Below are positions 1 to 7,827 of a stretch of DNA of 64,000 nucleotides, piece after piece; position 1 is the first letter of the stretch, and every line of letters starts with the position of its first letter. The position numbers and the translations under genes were made by a program. The stretch comes from CAYGZL01 sp964354345. Its GTDB lineage: Bacteria; Chloroflexota; Anaerolineae; Anaerolineales; UBA4823. Where the stretch lies: positions 62,001 through 126,000 of the forward strand of contig CAYGZL010000032.1 in assembly GCA_964354345.1 (NCBI GenBank). The letters run 5' to 3'. A model generated the notes under the pieces. That model had not been told where the DNA came from, did no database searches, and worked only from the letters and a program-made list of their open reading frames with translations.

Positions 1-159
1 GATCATTTTGAGTTAATCACCCTGTTTTCTGGTCAAAATATCACGAAAAAAGAGGCTGGCAGAATCGCCGACCGGATCCGCGATCGATATCCACAACAGG
101 AAATAGAAGTCCAGGAAGGCTGTCAACCATACTATCCATTCATTATCGCCATCGAATAA
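1..159 (+). CDS. fakA: FakA (DAK2-domain fatty acid kinase), C-terminal fragment
   Basis: The window opens inside this gene. Frame 1 reads 52 residues and then TAA at 157-159. The end of the protein (ELITLFSGQNITKKEAGRI, then a stretch ending QPYYPFIIAIE) matches the typical C-terminus of FakA/YloV-type DAK2 proteins, where an ELIT(L/V)Y.G segment precedes a G.QP.YP(Y/F) ending. FakA is the kinase subunit that phosphorylates a fatty acid held by a FakB (DegV) protein, feeding exogenous acyl chains into phospholipid synthesis. A DegV gene starts only 4 nt downstream, which supports both calls. The catalytic N-terminal part lies outside the window. Confidence 0.8.
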   Translation, partial: DHFELITLFSGQNITKKEAGRIADRIRDRYPQQEIEVQEGCQPYYPFIIAIE

Positions 160-163
160 GGCA

Positions 164-1006
164 ATGTTAGTTAACCCAATCGCAATTGTCACCGATAGCA
201 CGGCGGATATTCCCGTCCAAATGGTAGAGGAATACCAGATTCGGGTCGTACCGAATGTGTTAATCATCGATGGTCAGAACCTGGTAGATGGACAGGATAT
301 CAGCCGTGAAGAGTTCTACCAGCGACTGCCCCGGATGAAAACTCCACCAACCACAGCAACCGCCTCACAAGGTGTCTACCAGGAAACTTATGAAGCGTTG
401 CTTCAACAAGGAGCCAGTCAGATCCTGTCGATCCACGCATCCAGCTTATTGAGTGGGATCATCAATGCCGCTACCACAGCCGCCAGCTTTTTTGAAGGTC
501 GGATACATGTCATTGATAGCCAGCAAGTTACCCTGGGACTGGGTTTTCAAGTTCTGGCCGCCGCGGAAGCGGTTAAGAATCGCACTCCCGTAGAAGCGGT
601 TTTGAAATTATTGGAGAGAGTCCGCCAGCGAGTGCGTGTAATGGCTATGTTAGATACCCTGGAATACGTACGGCGTAGCGGTAGGGTATCCTGGACGCGC
701 GCCCGTCTCGGAGAGCTACTCAATATCAAACCGTTTGTAGAAGTGCGGAATGGCAGAGTGATCAGCCTGGGTGAGACCCGCACACGACGTAAGGGGATCG
801 TTTATCTAACCAATCTGTACCGGAGGATGGGCCTTCTCGAACGCCTGGCGATCTTGCACACCAATGCTGAAGTGGAGGCGCGCCAGTTCCTGGACAGCAT
901 AGATCCCAATCATGCAATCGCAGCTCTGATCGTCAACATTACAACGATCATTGGTGCGCATGTCGGCCCTAATGGCCTGGGATTCGCAGCAGTTATCAAA
1001 GGCTAG
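164..1006 (+). CDS. DegV family fatty-acid-binding protein (FakB-like)
   Basis: A 280-residue DegV protein of full family length. Landmarks visible are TDSTADIP near residue 11, the PTTATASQG segment that contributes the fatty-acid carboxylate site, SSLLSGIINAA, VIDSQQVTLG, LEYVRRSGRVS and the closing GAHVGPNGLGFAAV. In the family, FakB presents a bound fatty acid to FakA for phosphorylation to acyl phosphate. The ATG at 164 lies 4 nt after the FakA stop, so the two are almost certainly co-translated. It is cytoplasmic, with no signal peptide. Which acyl chain it prefers cannot be read from the sequence. An unlinked carrier role for another lipid is possible but less likely given the neighbour. 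Confidence 0.88.
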   Translation: MLVNPIAIVTDSTADIPVQMVEEYQIRVVPNVLIIDGQNLVDGQDISREEFYQRLPRMKTPPTTATASQGVYQETYEALLQQGASQILSIHASSLLSGIINAATTAASFFEGRIHVIDSQQVTLGLGFQVLAAAEAVKNRTPVEAVLKLLERVRQRVRVMAMLDTLEYVRRSGRVSWTRARLGELLNIKPFVEVRNGRVISLGETRTRRKGIVYLTNLYRRMGLLERLAILHTNAEVEARQFLDSIDPNHAIAALIVNITTIIGAHVGPNGLGFAAVIKG

Positions 1007-1072
1007 TCTTCCATAACTCAACCGATTATTGGGGAATGGCTTTGATAACCTATCTTTAACCTCATCCCTTGG

Positions 1073-1078
1073 TAAAAT
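1073..1078 (+). promoter_or_regulatory. -10 element of a probable leaderless recG promoter
   Basis: TAAAAT ends 7 nt before the recG ATG at 1086, so transcription would begin at or next to the start codon. No Shine-Dalgarno sequence precedes this ATG. No well-spaced -35 hexamer is visible. The same geometry appears before mutS, the SDR gene at 39498 and the GmhB-type gene at 56309. Confidence 0.45.
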
Positions 1079-1085
1079 ACCATTG

Positions 1086-3779
1086 ATGAATCATCCAAAA
1101 TATCCTTCTCTCCACAAATTACTAAAGTTCTTTAAATTAGAGGCCGAGCGTGGCTATGATAACCATGCTGTATTAGGTGGCCTGGAACGTATGCTCGAGC
1201 GTTGGGAAGCTGAGGCGCGCATTGATAACCTGCCCAATGATATCGTCCAGGCAGTGGTTAGCCGAATACGAAATTATGCTCAATTATCGACAACTTCACG
1301 CGCTGAAACATTAGAGGGATTGCGGCGCCGGATTAAACGCTTTGAAGAAGGCCTTCCCAGTCGGAGTCCTGAGACGGACACAGACCTGGAGAAAAAGGGG
1401 GAAACTACCCAGCCGCTTGATACAGCCAAGGGTGAACCGGAGCTGGTTGAGTTACCCCCTACGCCACCAATTGCCAGACCGCTCGAGTCGGATCACAGTG
1501 ACCAGGAAGATGAATTAAGCGAGTTCGCTGAACCGATGAAATCCGAAGGTCGACCTGTCCCTGCGCCACAGGCACGCCGGTCTGGGCCACAGGCAGCCTC
1601 GCCACCCTGGAATAGTGAACCAGCAGCCATGGAGGCCTCGATCACGGTGTTAACCGGTATCGGACCACGCCACGCCCAAACGCTAAGCCGTCTGGGCCTC
1701 ATTACGCTGCGGGATATGTTATACCACTTCCCACGCCGGTATGATGATTACAGCCAGTTAAAACCCATCAATCGTCTGATTTATGGTGAAGAAATCACCG
1801 TCATTGGTACTGTACAAAGTAGCAATTTACGTCCGATTCGCGGCGGCAAGGCGCAACTCTTTGAAGCTGTAATCGGCGATGGTAGTGGTGTTTTACGAGT
1901 CACCTGGTTTAACCAACCCTGGCTTGCCAAACGCCTCTATAGTGGAACCCAGATTGTCCTCTCAGGGAAAGTTGATCAATATTTAGGTCGACCGGTGATG
2001 GAAAATCCCGAATGGGAACCACTCGAGCAACAACAATTAAGTACCAATCGCATCGTGCCTGTCTATCCCTTGACAGCGCAGATCACCCAGCGCTGGATGC
2101 GACAACAGATGAACCAGGTGGTCACGTATTGGGCGCCGCGCATCCAGGATCCACTACCAGTTAGTTTACGCCAATCAGCCGGTTTGCTCGATCTCCCGCG
2201 TGCCTTACTCCAGATCCATTTTCCCGATTCGTGGGAGGATTTGCACGCCGCCCAACAGCGTCTGGCATTTGATGATATTTTCCTGTTGCAGTTGGGTGTC
2301 CAGCGCCAACGGCGCGCCTGGCAAGAACGCACCGCCCACATCTTCACGGCAGATCCAGAATGGTTGCAAAATCAGTTGGGCCGCTTGCCTTTCCCGCTGA
2401 CGGGCGCCCAGCAGCATGCATTAGAGGATGTTTACCACGATCTCGCCCTTGGACGACCAATGAATCGACTCTTACAAGGCGATGTTGGTTCTGGTAAAAC
2501 GGTGATCGCAGCCCTGGCGTGCAACCTGGTCTGCCATCAAAACGCTCAGGCCGCTCTAATGGCACCCACCAGCATCCTGGCTGAACAGCACTATAAAAAC
2601 TTCGTGGAACTCCTGGCCCAAAAGAAATTTACAGATGTCGCATCCGTAACCGATCAGAACAGTGAAGACGAGGCAATCGGTTTAAAATCCGGGCTTGAAC
2701 CACCGCTTCATCCCGAAGAAATACGCTTGATGATCGGCGCTACACCCGAAACTGTAAAACGGGAGATTCGCGCCGGATTGGCGGATGGGACTATTAAACT
2801 GGTCATTGGAACGCATGCCCTGATCGAGGATCCGGTGCAATTTTCCAACTTGCAGCTCATTATCGTTGATGAGCAACATCGCTTCGGGGTTCAGCAGCGA
2901 GCTATGCTGCGCGCCAAGGGGGGAAATCCACATTTACTGGTCATGACCGCCACACCCATTCCTCGCTCGCTTGCCCTGACGGTTTACGGCGACCTGGACC
3001 TGAGCATCATGGACGAAATGCCACCCGGGCGGCTACCGGTGAGTACACATGTCCTGCCTCCTCGCGAGCGAGAACGCGCTTACAAGCTCATCCAACATCA
3101 GGTCGAACAAGGCCGGCAAGCGTTCATCATTTACCCCTTGATCGAAGAGGGTGAACACAGTTCCGAAGAGGAAACTGGTGAAGCGAAAGCAGCAGTCGCC
3201 GCCCACGCCCGCCTGCAACAGGAGATCTTCCCCCACTTGCGCCTTGGCTTGTTACATGGTCGTTTGCGTCCGGACGACAAGGAATCCGTAATGACCCAAT
3301 TTCGGGACGGTCAGTTTGATATCCTGATTTCAACAACGGTCGTTGAGGTTGGTGTGGATGTACCCAACGCAACGGTGATGTTAATCGAAGGGGCGAACCG
3401 TTTCGGGTTGGCGCAGTTACATCAATTACGTGGACGGGTTGGACGAGGAGCAGAAAAGGCTTACTGCCTGCTCATCCCTGACACTGTAGATGCTTTAGAA
3501 AATGAGCGCTTGAAAGTCATGGAAGAGACAAATGATGGTTTCGTCCTGGCCGAGAGAGATCTGGTACAGCGTGGACCAGGACAATTCTTGGGCACACGCC
3601 AGTCGGGCTTATCTGAAATCCAACTGGCGAACCTGACGGATGTGCGCCTGATTGAAAAAGCTCGCAAACACGCACTGGCGCTGTTCGAGCAAGATCCTTT
3701 GTTCGAACGACCTGAAAACCGACCCCTGTTGACCGCGGTGCGGCGCTTTTGGAGCATCGGAAAGGGAGATATTAGTTAA
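1086..3779 (+). CDS. recG: ATP-dependent DNA helicase RecG
   Basis: RecG remodels stalled replication forks and branch-migrates Holliday junctions. From ATG 1086 the protein has 897 residues, against about 690 for typical RecG. The first ~180 residues are a charged, low-complexity extension rich in Pro, Glu and Arg, which ends just before the wedge domain (VLTGIGPRHAQTLSRLGL, then the PRRYDDYS segment). The helicase core carries Walker A GDVGSGKT, the DEQH box (VDEQHRFG), the MTATPIPR motif, and the C-terminal LHGRLRPDDKE, TTVVEVGVDVPNA and QLRGRVGRG segments. A TTG at 1029 could add 19 residues, but the -10 element at 1073-1078 lies downstream of it, which favours ATG 1086. coaD follows after 2 nt. 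Confidence 0.95.
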   Translation: MNHPKYPSLHKLLKFFKLEAERGYDNHAVLGGLERMLERWEAEARIDNLPNDIVQAVVSRIRNYAQLSTTSRAETLEGLRRRIKRFEEGLPSRSPETDTDLEKKGETTQPLDTAKGEPELVELPPTPPIARPLESDHSDQEDELSEFAEPMKSEGRPVPAPQARRSGPQAASPPWNSEPAAMEASITVLTGIGPRHAQTLSRLGLITLRDMLYHFPRRYDDYSQLKPINRLIYGEEITVIGTVQSSNLRPIRGGKAQLFEAVIGDGSGVLRVTWFNQPWLAKRLYSGTQIVLSGKVDQYLGRPVMENPEWEPLEQQQLSTNRIVPVYPLTAQITQRWMRQQMNQVVTYWAPRIQDPLPVSLRQSAGLLDLPRALLQIHFPDSWEDLHAAQQRLAFDDIFLLQLGVQRQRRAWQERTAHIFTADPEWLQNQLGRLPFPLTGAQQHALEDVYHDLALGRPMNRLLQGDVGSGKTVIAALACNLVCHQNAQAALMAPTSILAEQHYKNFVELLAQKKFTDVASVTDQNSEDEAIGLKSGLEPPLHPEEIRLMIGATPETVKREIRAGLADGTIKLVIGTHALIEDPVQFSNLQLIIVDEQHRFGVQQRAMLRAKGGNPHLLVMTATPIPRSLALTVYGDLDLSIMDEMPPGRLPVSTHVLPPRERERAYKLIQHQVEQGRQAFIIYPLIEEGEHSSEEETGEAKAAVAAHARLQQEIFPHLRLGLLHGRLRPDDKESVMTQFRDGQFDILISTTVVEVGVDVPNATVMLIEGANRFGLAQLHQLRGRVGRGAEKAYCLLIPDTVDALENERLKVMEETNDGFVLAERDLVQRGPGQFLGTRQSGLSEIQLANLTDVRLIEKARKHALALFEQDPLFERPENRPLLTAVRRFWSIGKGDIS

Positions 3780-3781
3780 TC

Positions 3782-4306
3782 ATGGTACGTGCTATTTTTC
3801 CAGGAACATTTGACCCGATCCATTATGGCCACATTGACATTGCCATTCGAACGGCGCGTTTGTTCGATGAAGTGATCATTGCGGTCTATGATAAACCCTT
3901 AAAATCACTGCTATTCACCCCTCAGCAGCGGATTGATCTGGTGCGCCAATCCTTTGATAACGATCCTCGTTTCAAGGTTATGGGTTATAGCGGCTTGACA
4001 GTCACCTTCTGCCACGCCGTCGGCGCTCAGGTGATTGTCCGAGGCCTGCGTGTCTTCTCGGATTTTGAATACGAGTTTCGAATGGCGCTGGCTAATCACC
4101 GCCTGGCGCCCGAGATCGAAGTTATTTCGTTGATCACTGCTGAGGAACATACATTTCTTTCCTCCAGCACAGTCCGGGAAATTGCCTCGCTCGGAGGGGA
4201 CATCAGCAGTATGGTACCGCTGCACGTCGAAAAGCTGCTCAAGACTCGCTTCAAAGAGTTAGGCGAAAGCCAAACTGTTGTCCCAGCTACCTCGTTACGG
4301 GATTAA
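3782..4306 (+). CDS. coaD: Phosphopantetheine adenylyltransferase
   Basis: CoaD joins 4'-phosphopantetheine to ATP to make dephospho-CoA, the penultimate step of coenzyme A synthesis. The 174-residue protein has the nucleotidyltransferase signature at residues 14-17 (HYGH), the GTFDPIHYGH opening, the conserved VRGLR segment and the SSSTVREI motif near the end. Length fits the family, with about 15 extra residues at the C-terminus. The ATG lies 2 nt after the recG stop with no convincing ribosome site of its own, so it is probably translated by coupling from recG. The recG-coaD pairing is common in Gram-positive bacteria and Chloroflexota. Confidence 0.95.
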   Translation: MVRAIFPGTFDPIHYGHIDIAIRTARLFDEVIIAVYDKPLKSLLFTPQQRIDLVRQSFDNDPRFKVMGYSGLTVTFCHAVGAQVIVRGLRVFSDFEYEFRMALANHRLAPEIEVISLITAEEHTFLSSSTVREIASLGGDISSMVPLHVEKLLKTRFKELGESQTVVPATSLRD

Positions 4307-4315
4307 CGCCATATC

Positions 4316-4343
4316 GACCTCCGCAAACCAACTATAGGAGGTC
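4316..4343 (+). terminator. Weak hairpin after coaD
   Basis: GACCTCC (4316-4322) pairs with GGAGGTC (4337-4343) across a 14-nt loop. There is no run of T after it, so it is at best a weak attenuator or mRNA end-stabiliser between coaD and the next gene. Confidence 0.3.
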
Positions 4344-4348
4344 TGGGA

Positions 4349-4377
4349 TTGACTAATAGGCGATTTACGTGTAATCT
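4349..4377 (+). promoter_or_regulatory. Promoter for the coiled-coil gene at 4425
   Basis: TTGACT (4349-4354) and TAATCT (4372-4377) are separated by 17 nt, a housekeeping sigma-type arrangement. It leaves a leader of about 40 nt before ATG 4425 and comes right after the hairpin behind coaD. Confidence 0.45.
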
Positions 4378-4424
4378 TAAATTAATCTCGAAAGTTTGCA
4401 CTACGCACCCAGGGAAGGTACCCT

Positions 4425-4883
4425 ATGGACATTCTGCATCTTGTTGATCGTTTGGAGGAACTGCTTAACAAAAGCCGCCCACTCCCTTTCACCCATAATG
4501 TCATCGTTGATGAAGACCGCATGTTAGATTTAATAGACCAGATGCGGGTGGCGATTCCTGAAGAAGTCAAGAAAGCTGCCCAGGTCCAGGCCCAGCGCGA
4601 CCGCATCCTCGCCCAGGCTCAGGAAGAATCGAATCGCACTGTCGCGATTGCGCGCGAAAAGAGTGAACAATTTGTTGAACGAGATGCGATCGTTCAGGCT
4701 GCGCAAGCGCGCGCCGAACAAATTAAAGCTCAGGCATTCGCTGAAGCCGAAAATACTCGTCGAGAGGCAGACAATTACGTTTTAGAAACACTCACCCACC
4801 TGGAAATGGAACTGGATCGCTTTTTAACCCAGGTGCGCAATGGTATTCGCCTCCTTCAGGCTGAAAAACACAAACCTGAGTAA
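4425..4883 (+). CDS. Coiled-coil protein of unknown function, ATP-synthase-subunit-B-like
   Basis: 152 residues. After a 45-residue N-terminal part (MDILHLVDRLEELLNKSRPL, acidic DEDRMLDLIDQM), the middle (about 50-130) is a long Ala/Gln/Glu/Arg-rich helix with repeated AQ and EA pairs, typical of a coiled coil and superficially like the stalk of ATP synthase subunit b. There is no membrane segment, so it is not a true subunit b. Proteins of this shape occur next to coaD in Chloroflexota, but I know of no assigned function. It probably forms oligomers in the cytoplasm; a DivIVA-like scaffold is one possibility. fdhD follows after 15 nt. Confidence 0.6.
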   Translation: MDILHLVDRLEELLNKSRPLPFTHNVIVDEDRMLDLIDQMRVAIPEEVKKAAQVQAQRDRILAQAQEESNRTVAIAREKSEQFVERDAIVQAAQARAEQIKAQAFAEAENTRREADNYVLETLTHLEMELDRFLTQVRNGIRLLQAEKHKPE

Positions 4884-4898
4884 TCTGACAAACCGATC

Positions 4899-5672
4899 TT
4901 GAGCCCTGAGGGAACAGCTTCGCTCAGTTATCATATCTACGAGAATGGCTTTAGGGAGGTAGAGGCCGAGGTGATCGCCGAAGGCTTTGTGACGATCTAC
5001 ATCAATGGCCGAGAACTAGCCACCTTGATGTGCACCCCGCGCGACCCGTTGCAGCTTGTCCTGGGCTTCCTGGCAAATGAAGGTTTCATCGATACAATTA
5101 ACGAGGTCGAAATCGCTACTGTATGCCAGACAGGCGTGTGTGCAGATATCTGGCTTTCCCATCCGATCTGGGATCGGCCACGTCGCCAGGTCATCACTTC
5201 TGGATGCAGCGGTGGATTGACATTTGCTGAGTTGACCGCTGATCTGCCTCCGATCCAATCCAGTCTGCTCGTTGACCCCCACCGTTTGAGCGCGTTGATT
5301 GCCCAACTTCAAGATAAAGAAAGCCTGTATACACGAGCCCGCGGCGTGCACACCTCTGCACTCAGTGATGGTGAGCGCCTGCTGGTCGTGGTAGAAGATA
5401 TCGGCCGGCATAATAGCCTTGACCGGCTACGCGGCGAATGTCTGCGACGAGGGCTCAATCCAGCCGGCTCATTGATTCTTTCAACCGGACGTATTTCATC
5501 AGAGATGATATACAAGGCCGCCCGGATGGGCTGCCCTCTCATTGCTTCACGTACTTCGCCCACCAGCTTATCGGTCGAGTTAGCCCGAGCCTGGAATATC
5601 ACCCTGTGCGGCTATGTCCTTAAAAATCGGCTGAATGTTTATTCCCATCCTGAAAGATTGAAACAGTTCTAA
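4899..5672 (+). CDS. fdhD: FdhD, sulfur carrier for formate dehydrogenase / molybdoenzyme maturation
   Basis: FdhD passes sulfur from a cysteine desulfurase to the molybdenum/tungsten cofactor so that formate dehydrogenase becomes active. The 257-residue protein has the family landmarks INGRELATLMCTPRDP, LVLGFLANEGFI, GVHTSAL, VVEDIGRHNSLDR, LSTGRISSEMIYKAARMG and the late ASRTSPTSLSVELA. The usual CxxC sulfur site is reduced to one cysteine here (SGCSGG, Cys103). The start is TTG 4899, 15 nt after the preceding stop; no better ATG keeps the family N-terminus. No formate dehydrogenase gene lies in the window, but a MogA-type gene is at 19.2-19.7 kb. Confidence 0.88.
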   Translation: MSPEGTASLSYHIYENGFREVEAEVIAEGFVTIYINGRELATLMCTPRDPLQLVLGFLANEGFIDTINEVEIATVCQTGVCADIWLSHPIWDRPRRQVITSGCSGGLTFAELTADLPPIQSSLLVDPHRLSALIAQLQDKESLYTRARGVHTSALSDGERLLVVVEDIGRHNSLDRLRGECLRRGLNPAGSLILSTGRISSEMIYKAARMGCPLIASRTSPTSLSVELARAWNITLCGYVLKNRLNVYSHPERLKQF

Positions 5673-5694
5673 TATTTCATTTAACTGGTTCTCC

Positions 5695-5723
5695 TTGACA
5701 GGTTATACACTTTTTGCTAAAAT
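5695..5723 (+). promoter_or_regulatory. Promoter of the tetR-SDR operon
   Basis: TTGACA (5695-5700), a 17-nt spacer and TAAAAT (5718-5723) form a near-consensus housekeeping promoter. Predicted transcription start is near 5730, inside the operator that follows. Confidence 0.7.
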
Positions 5724-5726
5724 AAA

Positions 5727-5740
5727 ACCGACCGGTCGGT
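5727..5740 (+). promoter_or_regulatory. TetR-type operator, perfect 14-bp palindrome
   Basis: ACCGACCGGTCGGT is a perfect palindrome that covers the expected transcription start and ends directly at the ATG of the TetR gene at 5741. This is the classical place for a self-repressing operator. ACCGACCGGT-like half-sites are typical of TetR-family binding sites. Confidence 0.7.
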
Positions 5741-6361
5741 ATGAATAATGAAATGGATATACAAATGACAAAGCAGAAACGTAGCCAAGAAACCCGCCAT
5801 CGTATTCTAGAAGCTGCTTTAAAGCTTTTTGCCCAAACCGGCTTCGAGACCAGCAGTGTTGCAGAAATATGCGCGGAAGCAGGGATCAGCAAGGGCGCCT
5901 TTTACCACCATTTCCCCACCAAGCAAGCTGTCTTTCTGGCGTTGTTAGAGGATTGGTTAGGGCGGTTAGACCTGGAGATGAACGCGGCGCGTGAGGGCGC
6001 GCCGAATATCGCTGAAGCCTTGCAACGCATGTCTAGCATGATGCGCCAGGTTTTCAAGGAAGCCGGCGGTCATCTGCCAATGTTCCTGGAATTCTGGATG
6101 CAAGCCAGTCATGATCCAACCGTCTGGCAGGCATTGATCGCACCTTACCGGCGTTACAATAATTATTTTAAAGAGCTGATCCAACAAGGCATCCAGGATG
6201 GCTCGTTGGCACCGATTGATCCAGAATTAGCCGCGCGTCTGCTCGTTTCGTTAGCTGTGGGCATCTTACTGCAAGGCATGTTGGATCCCAATGGAGTATC
6301 CTGGGATGAGGTAGCTCAAAATGGTTTGCACCTATTAATCGAAAGTTGGAGGCAGAGATAA
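5741..6361 (+). CDS. TetR/AcrR family transcriptional regulator
   Basis: 206 residues with the TetR N-terminal helix-turn-helix at about 14-60 (TRHRILEAALKLFAQTGFE, SVAEICAEAGISKGAFYHHF) followed by a variable ligand-binding helical domain. It likely represses its own operon through the palindrome that abuts its start codon, and responds to an unknown small molecule. ATG 5741 is the first start after the operator; ATGs at 5753 and 5765 in the same frame are alternatives and would leave the helix-turn-helix intact. Its stop overlaps the ATG of the next gene (TAATG at 6359-6363), so the downstream SDR is its most likely regulatory target. Confidence 0.9.
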   Translation: MNNEMDIQMTKQKRSQETRHRILEAALKLFAQTGFETSSVAEICAEAGISKGAFYHHFPTKQAVFLALLEDWLGRLDLEMNAAREGAPNIAEALQRMSSMMRQVFKEAGGHLPMFLEFWMQASHDPTVWQALIAPYRRYNNYFKELIQQGIQDGSLAPIDPELAARLLVSLAVGILLQGMLDPNGVSWDEVAQNGLHLLIESWRQR

Positions 6362-7353
6362 TGATTTTAGTAACAGGCGCTACAGGTCATATCGGTAACG
6401 TTCTGGTGCGGCGCCTATTGTTGGATGGTGAATCGGTGCGTTCCTTGATCTTGCCGGGTGAAGACTGCCGCTCGATCGAGGGGCTTAATATTGAAAAAGT
6501 TCAAGGTGATGTTTTGGATCTGCAATCGCTGCAATACGCTTTTGATGGCATCCAGGATGTTTATCACCTGGCGGGAATGATATCGATCATGCCGGGTTCA
6601 GATGAGCGGGTCCAACGGGTAAATGTCCAGGGAACGCTCAATATCCTGATCGCCTCATTGCAAGCCGGCATACGCCGCCTGGTCTATACCAGTTCGATTC
6701 ATGCCCTCCACCGCGCTCCCTGGGGAACGACTATTGACGAATCGATTCCATTTGATCCGGAAAATGCAATCAGCGCCTACGATCGCTCCAAAGCAGAAGC
6801 TTCCCTGGCTGTGCAACAAGCGGCTCGCCAGGGTCTGGAGGCTGTTATTGTCTGTCCCACTGGCGTTATCGGACCCTATGATTACCGACGGTCTGAAATG
6901 GGTCAGGTGATCCTGGGGGCGATGAGAAAGCAACCCCAATTATGTATTGATGGGGCTTATGACTTTGTAGACGTGCGGGATGTGGCTGCCGGCCACCTTC
7001 TGGCGTGTAAGAAAGGACGCGCCGGTGAACGATACATTCTCTCCGGTGAACGAATTTCTGTCGCAAACCTGATTCGCAACGTCCAAAAAATCCTCGGGAT
7101 CCGCTCTGGATTACTTAAAATACCAATAAATTTTGCACGCTTTATCGTGCGTTTTACACCTTTCTATTATCGGCTCAGTAAGACCAAACCGCGCTTAACA
7201 CCCTATTCATTGGAGACATTATTAAGCAATTCTGATATCAGCCACGCCAAAGCTAAAACCGAACTGGGCTACACCCCCCGCCCCATATATCAAACATTGC
7301 TAGATACGGTACGTTGGTTCCTGGATAATCGTGCGGTTTTGGCTTCGGCCTGA
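6361..7353 (+). CDS. NAD(P)-dependent epimerase/dehydratase, extended SDR
   Basis: 330 residues starting at ATG 6361, which overlaps the TetR stop by one base and has GGAGG at 6349-6353 as its ribosome site. The Rossmann motif GATGHIG sits at residues 7-13 and the catalytic tyrosine-lysine pair is visible in SAYDRSKAEA. The overall pattern (VYHLAGMIS, VYTSSIHAL, VCPTGVIGPYDYR) is that of extended SDRs such as dihydroflavonol-4-reductase or nucleoside-diphosphate-sugar epimerases. The substrate is not apparent. Control by the coupled TetR regulator suggests a role in handling a lipid, xenobiotic or sterol-like compound rather than a housekeeping sugar pathway, but this is inference. Confidence 0.82.
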   Translation: MILVTGATGHIGNVLVRRLLLDGESVRSLILPGEDCRSIEGLNIEKVQGDVLDLQSLQYAFDGIQDVYHLAGMISIMPGSDERVQRVNVQGTLNILIASLQAGIRRLVYTSSIHALHRAPWGTTIDESIPFDPENAISAYDRSKAEASLAVQQAARQGLEAVIVCPTGVIGPYDYRRSEMGQVILGAMRKQPQLCIDGAYDFVDVRDVAAGHLLACKKGRAGERYILSGERISVANLIRNVQKILGIRSGLLKIPINFARFIVRFTPFYYRLSKTKPRLTPYSLETLLSNSDISHAKAKTELGYTPRPIYQTLLDTVRWFLDNRAVLASA

Positions 7354-7505
7354 ACGCTAGAATTACGAGCATAACTTTCGTCTCCCTGGTCCGATCACTC
7401 CACCCAACAGCGCATCGATTCCCCTAAAAACGAGATGGATTGCCAAGGCCTAATCGGAATTTTAGTTTACTCACAACAGGTTATCGAACAAACACATGCG
7501 GGGTA
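7354..7505. other. Intergenic stretch without recognised features
   Basis: Between the SDR gene and the importer promoter I see no convincing gene, terminator or repeat. It is the quiet part of a ~470-bp gap whose second half holds a promoter, an operator-like palindrome and a small open frame. Confidence 0.5.
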
Positions 7506-7535
7506 TTGACATAGTGCATCACTATAATATAAAAT
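7506..7535 (+). promoter_or_regulatory. Promoter of the sugar ABC importer region with internal palindrome
   Basis: TTGACA at 7506-7511 is followed after 16-18 nt by TATAAA (7528-7533) or TAAAAT (7530-7535). The palindrome ATAGTGcatCACTAT (7511-7525, 6-bp arms) fills the spacer, a standard position for a repressor operator. A sugar-responsive GntR- or LacI-type regulator is plausible, though none is encoded next to it. Confidence 0.55.
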
Positions 7536-7600
7536 AGTAATCAAGAAGGAAAGGGGGATTATCGGCGGATCCGTTTTTTTACCATCACAGGAGAAAGAAG

Positions 7601-7747
7601 GTGAAGCTCGTAAAAGTAAATACCCTATACTGCAAGCCAAAAGGTCAGCTCATCGTTATTGTGTTTTTCACGGGAGGCACAGGTAGCATGATCTTGGCCA
7701 CAGTCAACCGCACCCCGGTTGGTTATCCAGTGACTACGCATACCTGA
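7601..7747 (+). CDS. Possible small protein or leader peptide, 48 residues
   Basis: GTG at 7601 has a good ribosome site (AGGAG at 7589-7593, 7-nt spacing) and opens a 48-codon frame ending in TGA at 7745-7747, with a short hydrophobic core (QLIVIVFFTG). It lies between the promoter at 7506 and the binding-protein gene at 7828. It could be a leader peptide or a small membrane peptide, or a chance frame; no homologue is recognised. The strong start signal is the main reason for listing it. Confidence 0.3.
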   Translation: MKLVKVNTLYCKPKGQLIVIVFFTGGTGSMILATVNRTPVGYPVTTHT

Positions 7748-7827
7748 GATACGCCTATAACCAATAGACTATTTAATCCATACTCGATCTACCGTTATCC
7801 TCGTTATAAAACGAAGGAGTGTTGAAA

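Noticed and set aside
4425..4883. ATP synthase subunit b
   Set aside because: The coiled coil is similar in composition only; there is no membrane helix and no other ATP synthase gene nearby.
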